A DNA stretch of 55,083 bases from Gelidibacter sp035515035 (GCF_035515035.1 NZ_DATJCA010000155.1:1-55083); one strand, 5' to 3'. Shown: positions 26,290 through 35,140, numbered from the stretch's first letter. Notes: generated from the letters alone by a model not told the origin. Numbers and translations are program-made.

Positions 26290-26987
26290 TAGTCAACAAA
26301 CTTATAGCCAACCCCTTTTACGGTCTTAAAGGAATCGTCACCAATCTTTTCGCGTAATTTTCTAATGTGCACGTCAATGGTTCGACCGCCTACAACAACG
26401 TCATTCCCCCATACTTTATTTAAAATCTCTTCGCGTTCAAATACTTTATTAGGCTTGGTTGCCAACAAAGACAATAATTCGAATTCCTTTCTTGGTAAGA
26501 TGATTTCCTTGCCATGATGTGAAATTTTATACTCTTCTCTATTGATGATCAGGCCACCAATCTTAAGGACTTTTTGCGAAGGTCGCTCTTCGTTTAGTCG
26601 CCTGAGCAAGGCTTTGACTTTACTGGTCAGGACTTTGGGTTTTATCGGTTTGGTAATATAATCATCCGCCCCCGCATCAAATCCGGCCATTTGGGAATAA
26701 TCCTCTCCACGCGCCGTCAAAAAAGTGATGATGGTATTGCCAAGCTCAGGAATTTTTCGAATTTGCTCACAGGCTTCAATTCCATCCATTTCTGGCATCA
26801 TGACATCCATAATAATAAGATGTGGGCGTTCCTTCTTCGCTTTTTTTATAGCTTTGACACCATTATCCGCCGTGATGATTTGGTAGCCTTCCTCAGAAAG
26901 GTTGTATCCAATAATTTCCAATATGTCCGGTTCGTCATCAACTAATAGAATCTTTATATCCTTCTTTTTCATTAGGTGCTCATTCAT
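26289..26987 (-). CDS. OmpR/PhoB-family response regulator
   Basis: A 232-residue regulator. The receiver domain carries the acidic pair in LLVDDEPD, phospho-acceptor Asp61 in IIMDVMMPEMDG, and Lys in ITKPIKPK. The C-terminal winged-helix DNA-binding domain runs from about 140 (LPRKEFELLSLLATKP, GRTIDVHIRKLREKIG, KGVGYKF). It is the cognate partner of the kinase that follows with one-base overlap. An ATG five codons inside (MKKKDIKIL) is an alternative start. The pair resembles PhoB/PhoR, but no phosphate-transport genes are near, so the stimulus is open. Confidence 0.95.
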   Translation of the reverse strand: MNEHLMKKKDIKILLVDDEPDILEIIGYNLSEEGYQIITADNGVKAIKKAKKERPHLIIMDVMMPEMDGIEACEQIRKIPELGNTIITFLTARGEDYSQMAGFDAGADDYITKPIKPKVLTSKVKALLRRLNEERPSQKVLKIGGLIINREEYKISHHGKEIILPRKEFELLSLLATKPNKVFEREEILNKVWGNDVVVGGRTIDVHIRKLREKIGDDSFKTVKGVGYKFVD

Positions 26988-27184
26988 AATTTATAGTGTA
27001 AAGATAAGGTTATAAGCAGAAACTTAAATAAAGCTGAGTATTGATAACACTAAAATAACCTTCAGAAAACAATCTTTTAACCTTTTGACGAAAACTTTAA
27101 TTCTTTAACATACTTTTGGTATGGGATTTGCCATAGTTTTACTATCTTTAATACTGATTTCAGTTGATGAAAAACTACTTTTGC

Positions 27185-27529
27185 ATGATGAAAAATTACT
27201 TTTACATTCTTTTCTTATTCTTCGGACTTGGCTTGGGCTTAACCACTGGTTATGCGCAAACGAATCCGCCTAGAACATTCATGTCTGCATCAGATGGCAT
27301 CGTCGATTTGTCAATTTACCCAAATCCTGTCAGCAACGGTAAAATCTATATCACTACAAAAGAGAATTTGACCAAAAACGTTGAAATTTATGATGTATTG
27401 GGTAAAAAAATCATTTCTGAATCACTTTTCGGAAAAGAATTAAACATATCCAAATTGACTGCTGGCATCTATATTTTAAAGATTAAAGAAGGGAACAGTT
27501 CGGCCACCAGAAAACTAGTCGTAAGATAA
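27185..27529 (+). CDS. minimal T9SS-secreted protein: signal peptide plus sorting domain
   Basis: From ATG 27185 the protein is 114 residues. It has a signal peptide (to about residue 25, GYAQ), a linker of some 20 residues, and then a complete type IX secretion C-terminal sorting domain: VDLSIYPNPVSNGKIYI, VEIYDVLGKKII, LTAGIYILKIKEG and a final RKLVVR. No cargo domain lies between, so the export tag is essentially the whole protein. It should cross the outer membrane through the T9SS and be attached to or released from the surface. The 5' end carries a 21-base near-exact duplication encoding two copies of MKNYFx, so starts at 27167 or TTG 27164 are also possible. Confidence 0.85.
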   Translation: MMKNYFYILFLFFGLGLGLTTGYAQTNPPRTFMSASDGIVDLSIYPNPVSNGKIYITTKENLTKNVEIYDVLGKKIISESLFGKELNISKLTAGIYILKIKEGNSSATRKLVVR

Positions 27530-27727
27530 TACATACGCCCTATTTCAATAGTTTCCTCGATTCCTACAGATTCTTTTATCTATCCTCATGAATTTCCAAT
27601 CTTATTTTGATCGAGGCACGGATTAATATTCCTCTATATTATGTAATGACTGCCTAGTTCTTCATGCGAAACGCACTATTTATTAGATAATTTAGAAATG
27701 ACGGAACCAAACCCGTGAAAATATTGG

Positions 27728-27758
27728 AAAAGCCTTATTGTATTTGACTAAGGCTTTT
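27728..27758. terminator. terminator upstream of the LuxE-like gene
   Basis: AAAAGCCTTA (27728-27737) pairs with TAAGGCTTTT (27749-27758) and is followed by Ts; it would end transcription from the T9SS stub gene. Confidence 0.75.
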
Positions 27759-27767
27759 TTATTTTCA

Positions 27768-27775
27768 TATTTTTG
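27768..27775 (+). promoter_or_regulatory. -7 element immediately before the LuxE-like ATG
   Basis: TATTTTTG ends 4 bases before the ATG at 27780. If used, the transcript would start at or just past that ATG and be leaderless, or begin before the second ATG at 27789. Confidence 0.5.
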
Positions 27776-27779
27776 TGAC

Positions 27780-28760
27780 ATGATAAGGATGAACACAATA
27801 TTCAATATCCAAACCCAAGCCGAATTTGAATCTGCAAGTTTAGAAGTTTTTAAATTTCAGTTTGAGAACAATCGAGTGTATCGTTCTTTTTGCGATTTGC
27901 TATACATCCATTCAAGTGATGTTAAACGCATTGAGGACATACCGTTTTTTCCCATTCAATTCTTTAAATCACATGAGGTTTTGAGCAATACTCAGCCGGT
28001 TGAACACGTGTTTACAAGTTCAGGAACCACTGGCGCTTTAACCAGTAAACATCTCGTTACGGATATAAAAATTTATGAGGAAAGTTTCAGACGCGCCTTC
28101 GTCCATTTTTATGGTCCCATTGAAAATTATGTCATTTTGGCACTATTACCGTCCTATTTAGAACGTGAAGGTTCTTCATTAATATATATGGTGGAGGACA
28201 TGATCAAACAATCTCAACATGCTGAAAGCGGATTTTACCTGCACAACCTTTCAGAATTAAAAAATATTTTAACAACCTTGGATAACCAAGGCAAAAAGGT
28301 GCTGCTTATTGGTGTTTCCTTTGCGTTATTGGATTTGGTGGAGGCTTATCAGTTCCAGCTAAAAAACACCATAATCATGGAAACTGGGGGCATGAAAGGA
28401 AGACGAAAAGAGTTGGTAAGAGAGGAACTGCATGACATTCTCAAAAAAGGTTTTGGAGTAAACAGTATCCATAGTGAATATGGAATGACCGAACTGTTGA
28501 GCCAAGCCTACTCAAAGGGCGATGGCATTTTTGAATGTCCTAAGTGGATGCAAATTCGAACCCGAGATCCTGAAGACGCTTTAACCATACTTCCCAAATA
28601 CAGATCGGGAGGCATCAATGTTATTGATCTGGCCAACATCAATTCCTGTGCATTTATCGCGACTCAAGACCTAGGAAAGACCTTATCAGATAATCGTTTT
28701 GAAATTATTGGGCGCTTTGATAATTCCGACCTTAGAGGTTGTAACCTAATGGTTTTATAA
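27780..28760 (+). CDS. LuxE-like acyl-protein synthetase (ANL-type adenylating enzyme)
   Basis: A 326-residue protein related to the LuxE acyl-protein synthetases. The phosphate-binding loop FTSSGTTG near residue 80 and the adenylation motif HSEYGMTELLSQ are clear, and a final domain ends EIIGRFDNSDLRG. Such enzymes activate a fatty acid as acyl-AMP and pass it on, in bioluminescence from LuxE to the LuxC reductase. No luxC or luxAB is present, so here it probably acts in lipid or glycolipid metabolism. It stands alone between two terminators. The family is firm, the substrate unknown. Confidence 0.82.
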   Translation: MIRMNTIFNIQTQAEFESASLEVFKFQFENNRVYRSFCDLLYIHSSDVKRIEDIPFFPIQFFKSHEVLSNTQPVEHVFTSSGTTGALTSKHLVTDIKIYEESFRRAFVHFYGPIENYVILALLPSYLEREGSSLIYMVEDMIKQSQHAESGFYLHNLSELKNILTTLDNQGKKVLLIGVSFALLDLVEAYQFQLKNTIIMETGGMKGRRKELVREELHDILKKGFGVNSIHSEYGMTELLSQAYSKGDGIFECPKWMQIRTRDPEDALTILPKYRSGGINVIDLANINSCAFIATQDLGKTLSDNRFEIIGRFDNSDLRGCNLMVL

Positions 28761-28906
28761 AGTTTTGTTAAAGTAAATTTTCCATGTAATCAAACAGCAT
28801 TTTATACGACCAAAGTCATACTCTAAAAAAACTGACTTTTGGGAAACCAAAAAAAGTGTTCTATAATTGAAAAAGAGAAGTTTTTAAGTTGATTGGTTGG
28901 TTTTTT

Positions 28907-28946
28907 AACGCCTGGGGAAGTTTACTTCAACAGGCGTTTTTTTTTT
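28907..28946 (+). terminator. terminator after the LuxE-like gene
   Basis: AACGCCTG (28907-28914) pairs with CAGGCGTT (28931-28938), with GAAGT/ACTTC strengthening the inside, and is followed by a long T run. Confidence 0.85.
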
Positions 28947-29009
28947 AGTGATGGCGACCTCCCCATTTTAAGTATTCAAATAGAAAAAAATAGAACTCTT
29001 TGGCAGCAG

Positions 29010-29831
29010 CTAGTCTTTTACAATCCCGAAGTCTGTCCACGTCTTCTTTTGGTCCTGGGTATGTTTCCGAATGGCTAAATTTTTCTCAAGAGCTTCTTGA
29101 TTTACGTAACCACGGGAATGATCAAGATGTAAAACAACCGCACTATATCTGATTTGCTTACTTTTAATTCCGTTATTTACCAAGCGCTCTCCAAGTTCTC
29201 GATCTTCTCCACCGTATTGCATACGTTCGTCAAAACCATTGACATCTATAATGTCTTTCTTCCAACCTGATGAGTTATGGCCATTCCAACTCGCCTTGGT
29301 GGTCGTAAAAAAATTGAGAATTTTGGGATTTATAAATCCCGAATCGACTTTATTATTTTTAAAAGAAGGTTTCAAGCCCTTATTTTTTAACCAAGAAAGA
29401 TTAAAACAATTTTCGGTATAGATATCGGTCTTTGTTATGGCCTTCGAAATAGCCATGGGCAACATAAAATAACCTCCAGACAGATAATAGCCCTCTTCTC
29501 TATATTTGACATGTTGTTCCACAAAATCTTTGCGTGGAATACAATCGCCATCGCTCATTATGATATATTCTGTGTTACATTTCAATATGGCTTTATTGAG
29601 GATCTTAGTTTTTTGAAACCCGTCGTCTTCATGCCAAACATGAATTATGGGATAAAAAACCTCTTCTTGAATATTTTTGAGCAATCGCCGCGTTTCATCG
29701 GTAGATCCATCATCAGCAATTATAACTTCAAAGTGTCTATAGGTTTGATTATTATAACCGTACAATACTTTTTCAAGCCAGTCTGGGGAATTATAAGTAC
29801 TGATAATTATGGACGTATCGAGCTGTTTCAT
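29010..29831 (-). CDS. family-2 glycosyltransferase with galactosyltransferase-like C-terminus
   Basis: A 273-residue GT-A enzyme. The nucleotide-sugar site begins IIISTYNSPDWLEKVL, with ADDGSTD and the metal-binding DGDCIP. The C-terminal segment GFDERMQYGGEDRELGERL is the acceptor-side motif seen in beta-1,4-galactosyltransferase-like enzymes. It has no membrane span. It probably builds LPS core or capsule; it lies convergent to the LuxE-like gene and divergent from two further family-2 glycosyltransferases. Confidence 0.88.
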   Translation of the reverse strand: MKQLDTSIIISTYNSPDWLEKVLYGYNNQTYRHFEVIIADDGSTDETRRLLKNIQEEVFYPIIHVWHEDDGFQKTKILNKAILKCNTEYIIMSDGDCIPRKDFVEQHVKYREEGYYLSGGYFMLPMAISKAITKTDIYTENCFNLSWLKNKGLKPSFKNNKVDSGFINPKILNFFTTTKASWNGHNSSGWKKDIIDVNGFDERMQYGGEDRELGERLVNNGIKSKQIRYSAVVLHLDHSRGYVNQEALEKNLAIRKHTQDQKKTWTDFGIVKD

Positions 29832-29978
29832 TGCTACAAATATAAAATTATTTTCGGAGTTGTCTCGGGTTTAAAAAAGTTGTAATTTCGAAATAAATAG
29901 TGTTGCCGCCATTAAATAAAAAATACGCATTCACAAAAATTCAATTTTAAAAGTCCCATACATCCATTGCCCATAATT

Positions 29979-30716
29979 ATGCCAAAACTAACAGTAATCA
30001 TTCCCACTTATAACGAAGAAGCCTATTTGGGAGATGCACTCTTCTCCGTTGCCTTTGCTGACGAAATCATTGTAGTTGATTCTTTTAGCACAGACAAAAC
30101 ACCGTTGATAGCCAAAGCCGGAGCCACAAAACTTCTAAATAGAAAATTTGATAATTTCTCCAATCAGAAGAATTATGCACTGCAATACGCTACTAATGAC
30201 TGGGTTTTATTTCTTGATGCTGATGAACGTGTGACGCATTCATTAGAAGCTGAAATCCTGGCCACCATTAAAAATCCAAAGCACGCCGGATATAAAATAA
30301 ATTTCCCGCATTTTTATATGAATCGTTTTCTATATCATCACAGTGATAATGTTTTGCGTCTTGTAAAACGAGAAGGCGCCCATTTTACGGGAACCGTACA
30401 TGAAAAACTGCATTGTGTTGGAAGCGTTGGCAAGTTGAAAAATAAGATGTTGCATTTCACTTACAAAGGATTGGACAATTATCTCACTAAAAAAGAAAGC
30501 TATGCTTGGTTTCAGGCTGAAAATCTTTTTACGAAAAAGAAAAAAACAACGTGGTTCCATTTATTTTTCAAACCCTGGTATCGCTTTTTCAGTACCATCG
30601 TTTTGAAAGGTGGCTACCGAGATGGCATTCCAGGACTAGCGGTTGCGACAGTAGATGCTTACGGCGTGTTTCAACGCTACGCAAAACTAATGCTTTTACA
30701 TAAAGGAATACGATAA
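29979..30716 (+). CDS. family-2 glycosyltransferase, WaaE/KdtX-like
   Basis: A 245-residue protein from the ATG at 29979 (a TTG four codons earlier is less likely). Motifs VIIPTYNEEAYL, VVDSFSTDKT and DADERVT (metal-binding DxD) and HFTGTVHEKLH fit the LPS-core beta-glucosyltransferase branch. It ends with a membrane-associating amphipathic region (WFHLFFKPWYRFFSTIVLKGGY) that is split in writing here only by its length. A close relative follows 178 bp downstream on the same strand. Confidence 0.88.
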   Translation: MPKLTVIIPTYNEEAYLGDALFSVAFADEIIVVDSFSTDKTPLIAKAGATKLLNRKFDNFSNQKNYALQYATNDWVLFLDADERVTHSLEAEILATIKNPKHAGYKINFPHFYMNRFLYHHSDNVLRLVKREGAHFTGTVHEKLHCVGSVGKLKNKMLHFTYKGLDNYLTKKESYAWFQAENLFTKKKKTTWFHLFFKPWYRFFSTIVLKGGYRDGIPGLAVATVDAYGVFQRYAKLMLLHKGIR

Positions 30717-30894
30717 TATTCTTTTGAAAACAGCTATTATAATTACACAATTTTTTAAGCATACATGTTGAAATAGTCCGATTCATTCGACGTACTAGCC
30801 CAATCTCAATCTACTTAAAATTGAGCGTTTCACCATAAAAGTTCAATATTTATATTGATAAAATCACTATTTTCGTCCAAAATACTACCCGTTT

Positions 30895-31656
30895 TTGAAA
30901 ACTCCTTATAAAATCTCCGCGCTTGTCATAACGAACAATAAAGGTCTAAACCTTGAGCCTTATTTAGAAAAGCTTTGGTTTGTGGATGAGATTATAATCG
31001 TGGATTCATTTAGTAGCGATCAAATAGCAGCATTAGCTTCCAAACACGAAAAAGTCACGGTGTATCAACGGGAATTCGATGATGTTTCTACTCAAAAAAT
31101 CTATGCCCTCTCAAAAGCAAGAAATGATTGGGTAACCTTTTTTGATCTCGATGAGGAGGTCACAGAAGCTGTGGCGAAGGAGATTTTAAGCGTTTTTAAC
31201 AAACCCGAAGCGATTGCCTTTTCTATAAAACGTAACCATCACTTCATGGGGAAAAGTATAAAATATAGCGGATTTCAAAACGATTATGTCATTCGTTTTT
31301 TTAATAAAAATAAGTGTCAAGTTGCTGCAGATGGCATCATTCAACTAATTGACGTTAAAGATAAAACCTCAAAATTAGCCCACAGCCTTCCGTACTTTCA
31401 TTATAAAAGTTTAGATGAATATACCGGGGCGCTTCACCTGAAAAGTGAACTTGAAGCTAATGCACTTTACAAAAAAGGAAAGAAACCAAATCTATATGAT
31501 TTTCTCTTCAAACCAAATTTTCGATTTTGGGATCAGTATCTATTCAAACTAGCAGTTCTGGATGGAAAAGAAGGGTTTATTCTGGCTTATATCAGTGCTT
31601 TTTCCGAATTTAAAAAATATTTGAACCTATGGCTTTTATACCGGAAAATTGAATAA
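30895..31656 (+). CDS. family-2 glycosyltransferase, WaaE/KdtX-like, divergent
   Basis: A 253-residue relative of the preceding protein, beginning at a TTG since no ATG fits. The opening ALVITNNKGL replaces the usual ITxNE, and the metal motif is DLDEEV instead of DADE, so active-site residues have drifted. VVDSFSxD-type (IIVDSFSSD) and the C-terminal FLFKPNFRFWDQY segment are kept. The pair probably arose by duplication and may add adjacent sugars to LPS core; loss of activity in this copy is possible. Confidence 0.8.
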   Translation: MKTPYKISALVITNNKGLNLEPYLEKLWFVDEIIIVDSFSSDQIAALASKHEKVTVYQREFDDVSTQKIYALSKARNDWVTFFDLDEEVTEAVAKEILSVFNKPEAIAFSIKRNHHFMGKSIKYSGFQNDYVIRFFNKNKCQVAADGIIQLIDVKDKTSKLAHSLPYFHYKSLDEYTGALHLKSELEANALYKKGKKPNLYDFLFKPNFRFWDQYLFKLAVLDGKEGFILAYISAFSEFKKYLNLWLLYRKIE

Positions 31657-31688
31657 TTACTACTTTTAACCCATAGTTGTACACCATT

Positions 31689-31817
31689 ATGAAAAACCTG
31701 CTTGCAAGCATTATTATTTTTGTGATTTTTAATACTTCTTTTGCTCAAAAAAGCGAAACTGATTTATTAAAAATCAAACTTAAGACGTATATAGCTCATA
31801 GCTGGGCAGTTGCTTAA
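31689..31817 (+). pseudogene. truncated secreted protein (signal peptide plus about 20 residues)
   Basis: A 42-codon frame with a clear signal peptide ending NTSFAQ, then KSETDLLKIKLKTYI, then a stop. The signal peptide is convincing but too little mature protein follows, so this looks like the start of a longer secreted protein cut off near 31800. It could also be a real small exported peptide. Confidence 0.45.
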
Positions 31818-31845
31818 TTTAAAGTTAGTGCATATTTGCAAGTCC

Positions 31846-31865
31846 GCCAAATTTTTTAATTTGGC
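31846..31865. repeat. short palindrome in the gap after the glycosyltransferases
   Basis: GCCAAATT and AATTTGGC form perfect 8-bp arms around TTTT. The surrounding 190 bases hold no gene. Confidence 0.5.
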
Positions 31866-32007
31866 TTATTGAAAAGAAAAGGTAATAAGAAAATTAAAAA
31901 ATTCGGCTCATGCTTAACCAAATAATTATCACTAATTTACACGCTACGAGCCATATACAAAACCGCTACCATTCATCGTGAAACACACTCAGATTAAAAA
32001 ATAAAAT

Positions 32008-32166
32008 ATGAATAGCATAAGAATATTTGGTTTAATTATATTAATAATCGCAATCATTTTTCACTTTTCATTTGAAAATGACGGAATTGATTTTCTTACT
32101 GGACTTTTAATTGGTGGCGGAATTGCATTATTACTTATAGGAAAAGTAGGCAAACTAACAAAGTAA
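32008..32166 (+). CDS. small membrane protein, 52 residues
   Basis: Not recognised. It encodes two hydrophobic helices (IFGLIILIIAIIFHF and LLIGGGIALLLIGKV) joined by a short acidic turn, so an inner-membrane helical hairpin is likely. The ATG follows an A-rich leader, and a strong terminator lies 50 bases past the stop, which supports a real unit. Similar short proteins are often annotated as hypothetical in this family. Confidence 0.5.
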   Translation: MNSIRIFGLIILIIAIIFHFSFENDGIDFLTGLLIGGGIALLLIGKVGKLTK

Positions 32167-32215
32167 TTGAATCAGAAATTTGATCACTGGAGATATTTGC
32201 TAATCGCTGCATAAC

Positions 32216-32248
32216 AAAAATGCCATACACTTATGGTATGGCATTTTT
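32216..32248. terminator. bidirectional terminator before tyrS 3' end
   Basis: AAAAATGCCATAC pairs perfectly with GTATGGCATTTTT around a 7-base loop; it serves tyrS on the minus strand and the small membrane gene on the plus strand. Confidence 0.85.
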
Positions 32249-32271
32249 CACATTAATAGGTTCAATCTTAA

Positions 32272-33582
32272 TTAAGAATTTACTTTTAGGATATAAGTGT
32301 TTTTCTTACCTCTATTTAAAATGACGTATTTATCATTGATCAGATCCTCTGAAGTCAAGACATAATCTTCTGCTACTTTTTCCTTATTCACAGAAATTGA
32401 ATTTTCTTTTAGCGCACGGCGAGCTTCTCCGTTAGAATTCAGGAAATTGGTTTTGGCCGAAAGTGCAGCAATCATATCCACACCTTCGTCAAACTCGGTT
32501 TTAGAGATTTCCGCTAGAGGCACACCTTCAAAAACTTCTAAAAACATTGCTTCATCTAGGGTTCTAATATCCTGTTTAAAACTATCACTAAACAATATAT
32601 TTGAAGCTCTCTCAGCGTTTTCGAAATCTTCTTTAGAATGTACAAAAGTAGTGACTTCCTCTGCCAATCTCTTTTGTAAGATTCTTAAATGTGGTGCTTG
32701 TTTATGTTGTTCGATCAACTTTTCAATAGTTTCTCGATCTAAAAAAGTAAAAATTTTGATATATCTAACGGCATCTTCATCGCTTGTATTCAACCAATAT
32801 TGGTAGAATTTATAGACCGAAGTTTTATCAGCATCCAACCAAATGTTTCCACCTTCACTCTTACCAAACTTAGTACCGTCTGCTTTGGTAATCAATGGAC
32901 AGGTCATTGCGTAAGCTTTAGCATCTTGGCCAACATTCATACGTCTTACCAACTCCGTTCCTGTGGTAATATTTCCCCATTGGTCACTGCCTCCCATTTG
33001 TAACAGAATATTATGATGCTTGTGCAGATGATAAAAGTCGTAACCTTGAATCAATTGGTAGGTAAATTCAGTAAAGGACATCCCTACACTGCCCTCTTCG
33101 CCTGAAAATCGTTTCTTTACAGAGTCTTTAGACATCATATAGTTGACCGTAATACGCTTGCCCACATCCCTTGCAAAATCGATGAATGAAAAATCTTTCA
33201 TCCAATCGTAGTTATTTACCAAAACAGGAGCATTCTTAGCGGTCGAATTGAAATCCAAAAACCGGGACAATACTGATTTTATACCCGCCACATTCTTCGC
33301 CAAAGCAGCTTCATCCAACAAATTTCGCTCATCACTTTTCCCTGAAGGATCACCAATCATTCCCGTAGCACCTCCTACCAACGCATAAGGTTTGTGTCCA
33401 GCTTTTTCCAAATGGACCAAAAGGATGATAGGCACCAAACTGCCTATATGTAACGAATCTGATGTAGGATCAAAGCCAATATAAGCACTGGTCATTTCTT
33501 TACTGAGCTGCTCTTCAGTGCCAGGCATGATATCGTGGACCATTCCTCTCCAACGTAAATCTTCTACAAAAGGGTTTGTCAT
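32272..33582 (-). CDS. tyrS: tyrosyl-tRNA synthetase
   Basis: A 436-residue class I synthetase. The HIGH-type motif is HIGS at 45-48 after YIGFDPTSDSL, the tyrosine pocket is in YQLIQGYDFYHL and QMGGSDQWGNI, and the KMSKS-type loop is KFGKS. The C-terminal S4-like RNA-binding domain covers the last 70 residues. It charges tRNA-Tyr. Monocistronic, with a TATCTTTG element 32 bases upstream and a terminator behind. Confidence 0.97.
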   Translation of the reverse strand: MTNPFVEDLRWRGMVHDIMPGTEEQLSKEMTSAYIGFDPTSDSLHIGSLVPIILLVHLEKAGHKPYALVGGATGMIGDPSGKSDERNLLDEAALAKNVAGIKSVLSRFLDFNSTAKNAPVLVNNYDWMKDFSFIDFARDVGKRITVNYMMSKDSVKKRFSGEEGSVGMSFTEFTYQLIQGYDFYHLHKHHNILLQMGGSDQWGNITTGTELVRRMNVGQDAKAYAMTCPLITKADGTKFGKSEGGNIWLDADKTSVYKFYQYWLNTSDEDAVRYIKIFTFLDRETIEKLIEQHKQAPHLRILQKRLAEEVTTFVHSKEDFENAERASNILFSDSFKQDIRTLDEAMFLEVFEGVPLAEISKTEFDEGVDMIAALSAKTNFLNSNGEARRALKENSISVNKEKVAEDYVLTSEDLINDKYVILNRGKKNTYILKVNS

Positions 33583-33613
33583 GAGTTTTGAGATTAATTT
33601 TATAAATTTTCTG

Positions 33614-33621
33614 CAAAGATA
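33614..33621 (-). promoter_or_regulatory. -7 element of tyrS
   Basis: Reads TATCTTTG followed by GC on the minus strand, the same form as the rpsP promoter, 32 bases before the tyrS ATG. Confidence 0.6.
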
Positions 33622-33674
33622 AACATCAAAGGAGAATTAGGGATTAATATCTAATAATTCTTTATTTTAGTCGC

Positions 33675-34700
33675 ATGATATTAGTCACAGGAGGTACAGG
33701 TTTGGTGGGCTCTCATTTGCTCTACAACCTACTAAAAAACAACGAAAAGGTTAAAGCAATTTACCGAAGAAAACATAAATTGGAATTGGTAAAAAAGGTC
33801 TTCGCCTATTATTCCGCCGATTTTGAATCGCTATACCAAAAAATTGAATGGATAAACGCCGATATTACGGATGTTCCTTCACTACAAATTGCCTTTGAAA
33901 ATATAAATTATGTTTACCACTGTGCGGCGTTTGTAAGTTTTGAACCTGACAAATACCATCAATTGCGTAAAATCAATATTGAAGGCACTGCAAATGTGGT
34001 CAATTTATGCATCTCCCATCAGGTTGAAAAATTATGTTATGTAAGCTCTATTGCTACAATTGGCCATCACCAAGATCCGCAGCAATTAATTACAGAAGAC
34101 ACTAACTGGAACCAAGATGATGACAATAGTGTGTATGCCATTACTAAATATGGCGCTGAAATTGAAGTTTGGAGAGGCACTCAGGAAGGTCTTGATGCTG
34201 TTATTTTAAACCCTGGAATTATTATTGGTCCGGGATTATGGAACAGCGGTGGTAGCAGTAGTTTGATCAAGAAAATTTATAAAGGCATGCCTTATTATAC
34301 CACGGGAGTTACGGCTTATGTAGATGTCGACGACGTGGTTAGAGCGATGGTATTATTGATGAAAAGCCCCATTAAAAATGAACGTTTTATTGTCATCTCA
34401 GAGAATTTAACATTTAAGGAATTTCAACATCAAACCGCTTTAGCACTAGGTGTAAAGCCAGCATCAAAAGAAGCCACACCTCTAATTCTTGGGATAGGAT
34501 GGCGATTGGATTGGCTAAATCGGTTATTCACAGGAAAATGTAGAAGACTGTCCAGACAAATGACTAAGAGCGCCGCGAGCATTACAAAATATGACGCTTC
34601 AAAATTAAAAAATGCTTTAGGATTTGAATTTAAACCTATGCAGCTTTCTATTGAAGAAACCTGTAAATTGTTCTTGGAAGATTTGAAAAAGGAACCCTAA
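33675..34700 (+). CDS. NAD(P)-dependent epimerase/dehydratase (extended SDR)
   Basis: A 341-residue extended short-chain dehydrogenase. The nucleotide motif TGGTGLVG is at 5-12, and the catalytic YAITK provides Tyr and Lys, with YVSSIATIG as the Ser strand. The closest feel is the 3-beta-HSD/dihydroflavonol-reductase group (LNPGIIIGPG). The substrate is unknown, possibly a nucleotide sugar or a hydroxy-lipid. It is convergent with, and overlaps by 4 bp, the DUF4296 lipoprotein gene. Confidence 0.88.
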   Translation: MILVTGGTGLVGSHLLYNLLKNNEKVKAIYRRKHKLELVKKVFAYYSADFESLYQKIEWINADITDVPSLQIAFENINYVYHCAAFVSFEPDKYHQLRKINIEGTANVVNLCISHQVEKLCYVSSIATIGHHQDPQQLITEDTNWNQDDDNSVYAITKYGAEIEVWRGTQEGLDAVILNPGIIIGPGLWNSGGSSSLIKKIYKGMPYYTTGVTAYVDVDDVVRAMVLLMKSPIKNERFIVISENLTFKEFQHQTALALGVKPASKEATPLILGIGWRLDWLNRLFTGKCRRLSRQMTKSAASITKYDASKLKNALGFEFKPMQLSIEETCKLFLEDLKKEP

Positions 34701-35140
34701 TCTATGGAATCGATTTCTATGGTCCTGATGGTATCTTTTACTATTTTATTCACTTTTTTACTGACTTTTCTAATGGAGTCTTTAGCTTGCTGCTCTTCTT
34801 TAGTCAGTTTTTCGTAAAGGACTTTATCTTTTTCAAGAGCAGCTTTCACCTTTTCCACAAGCTCAGAATAAACCTTAGTATCGTAGGCATAGTAAGTATT
34901 GCTCTCCGCAAATTGCAAACTGTCAATACCATGTTTTTTATAGACATACTCCAAAGGCATAATCCCGTTCAGTTCCAACACTTTTTTGTTGACGCCTTTT
35001 GCTGCATTAAGAATATATAAGTCATACATGATGGCTGACATTTTATCCGTAGAAATCAAGTCTTTCGGCTTTTTAGGTCGATTAATGCTATTGCAACCAA
35101 AAAAAGAAATAAGGATTAAGATGTAAAAAAAGTGTTTCAT
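34697..35140 (-). CDS. DUF4296 lipoprotein
   Basis: A 147-residue lipoprotein: signal peptide with lipobox FFGC (Cys16), then a helical DUF4296 domain (LISTDKMSAIMYDLYILNAA, YVYKKHGIDSLQFAESNTYY) and a Lys/Glu-rich C-terminal helix. It should sit in the inner or outer membrane facing the periplasm; no surface-export acidic motif follows the cysteine. It overlaps the pyrC stop by 4 bp and is the last gene of the dpm1-like - pyrC - DUF4296 operon. Function unknown. Confidence 0.88.
   Translation of the reverse strand: MKHFFYILILISFFGCNSINRPKKPKDLISTDKMSAIMYDLYILNAAKGVNKKVLELNGIMPLEYVYKKHGIDSLQFAESNTYYAYDTKVYSELVEKVKAALEKDKVLYEKLTKEEQQAKDSIRKVSKKVNKIVKDTIRTIEIDSID

Noticed and set aside
31797..32215. 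Integron-type gene cassette with attC sites
   Set aside because: I looked for paired core sites around the small membrane gene and found no convincing inverse pair; only a simple palindrome is present.
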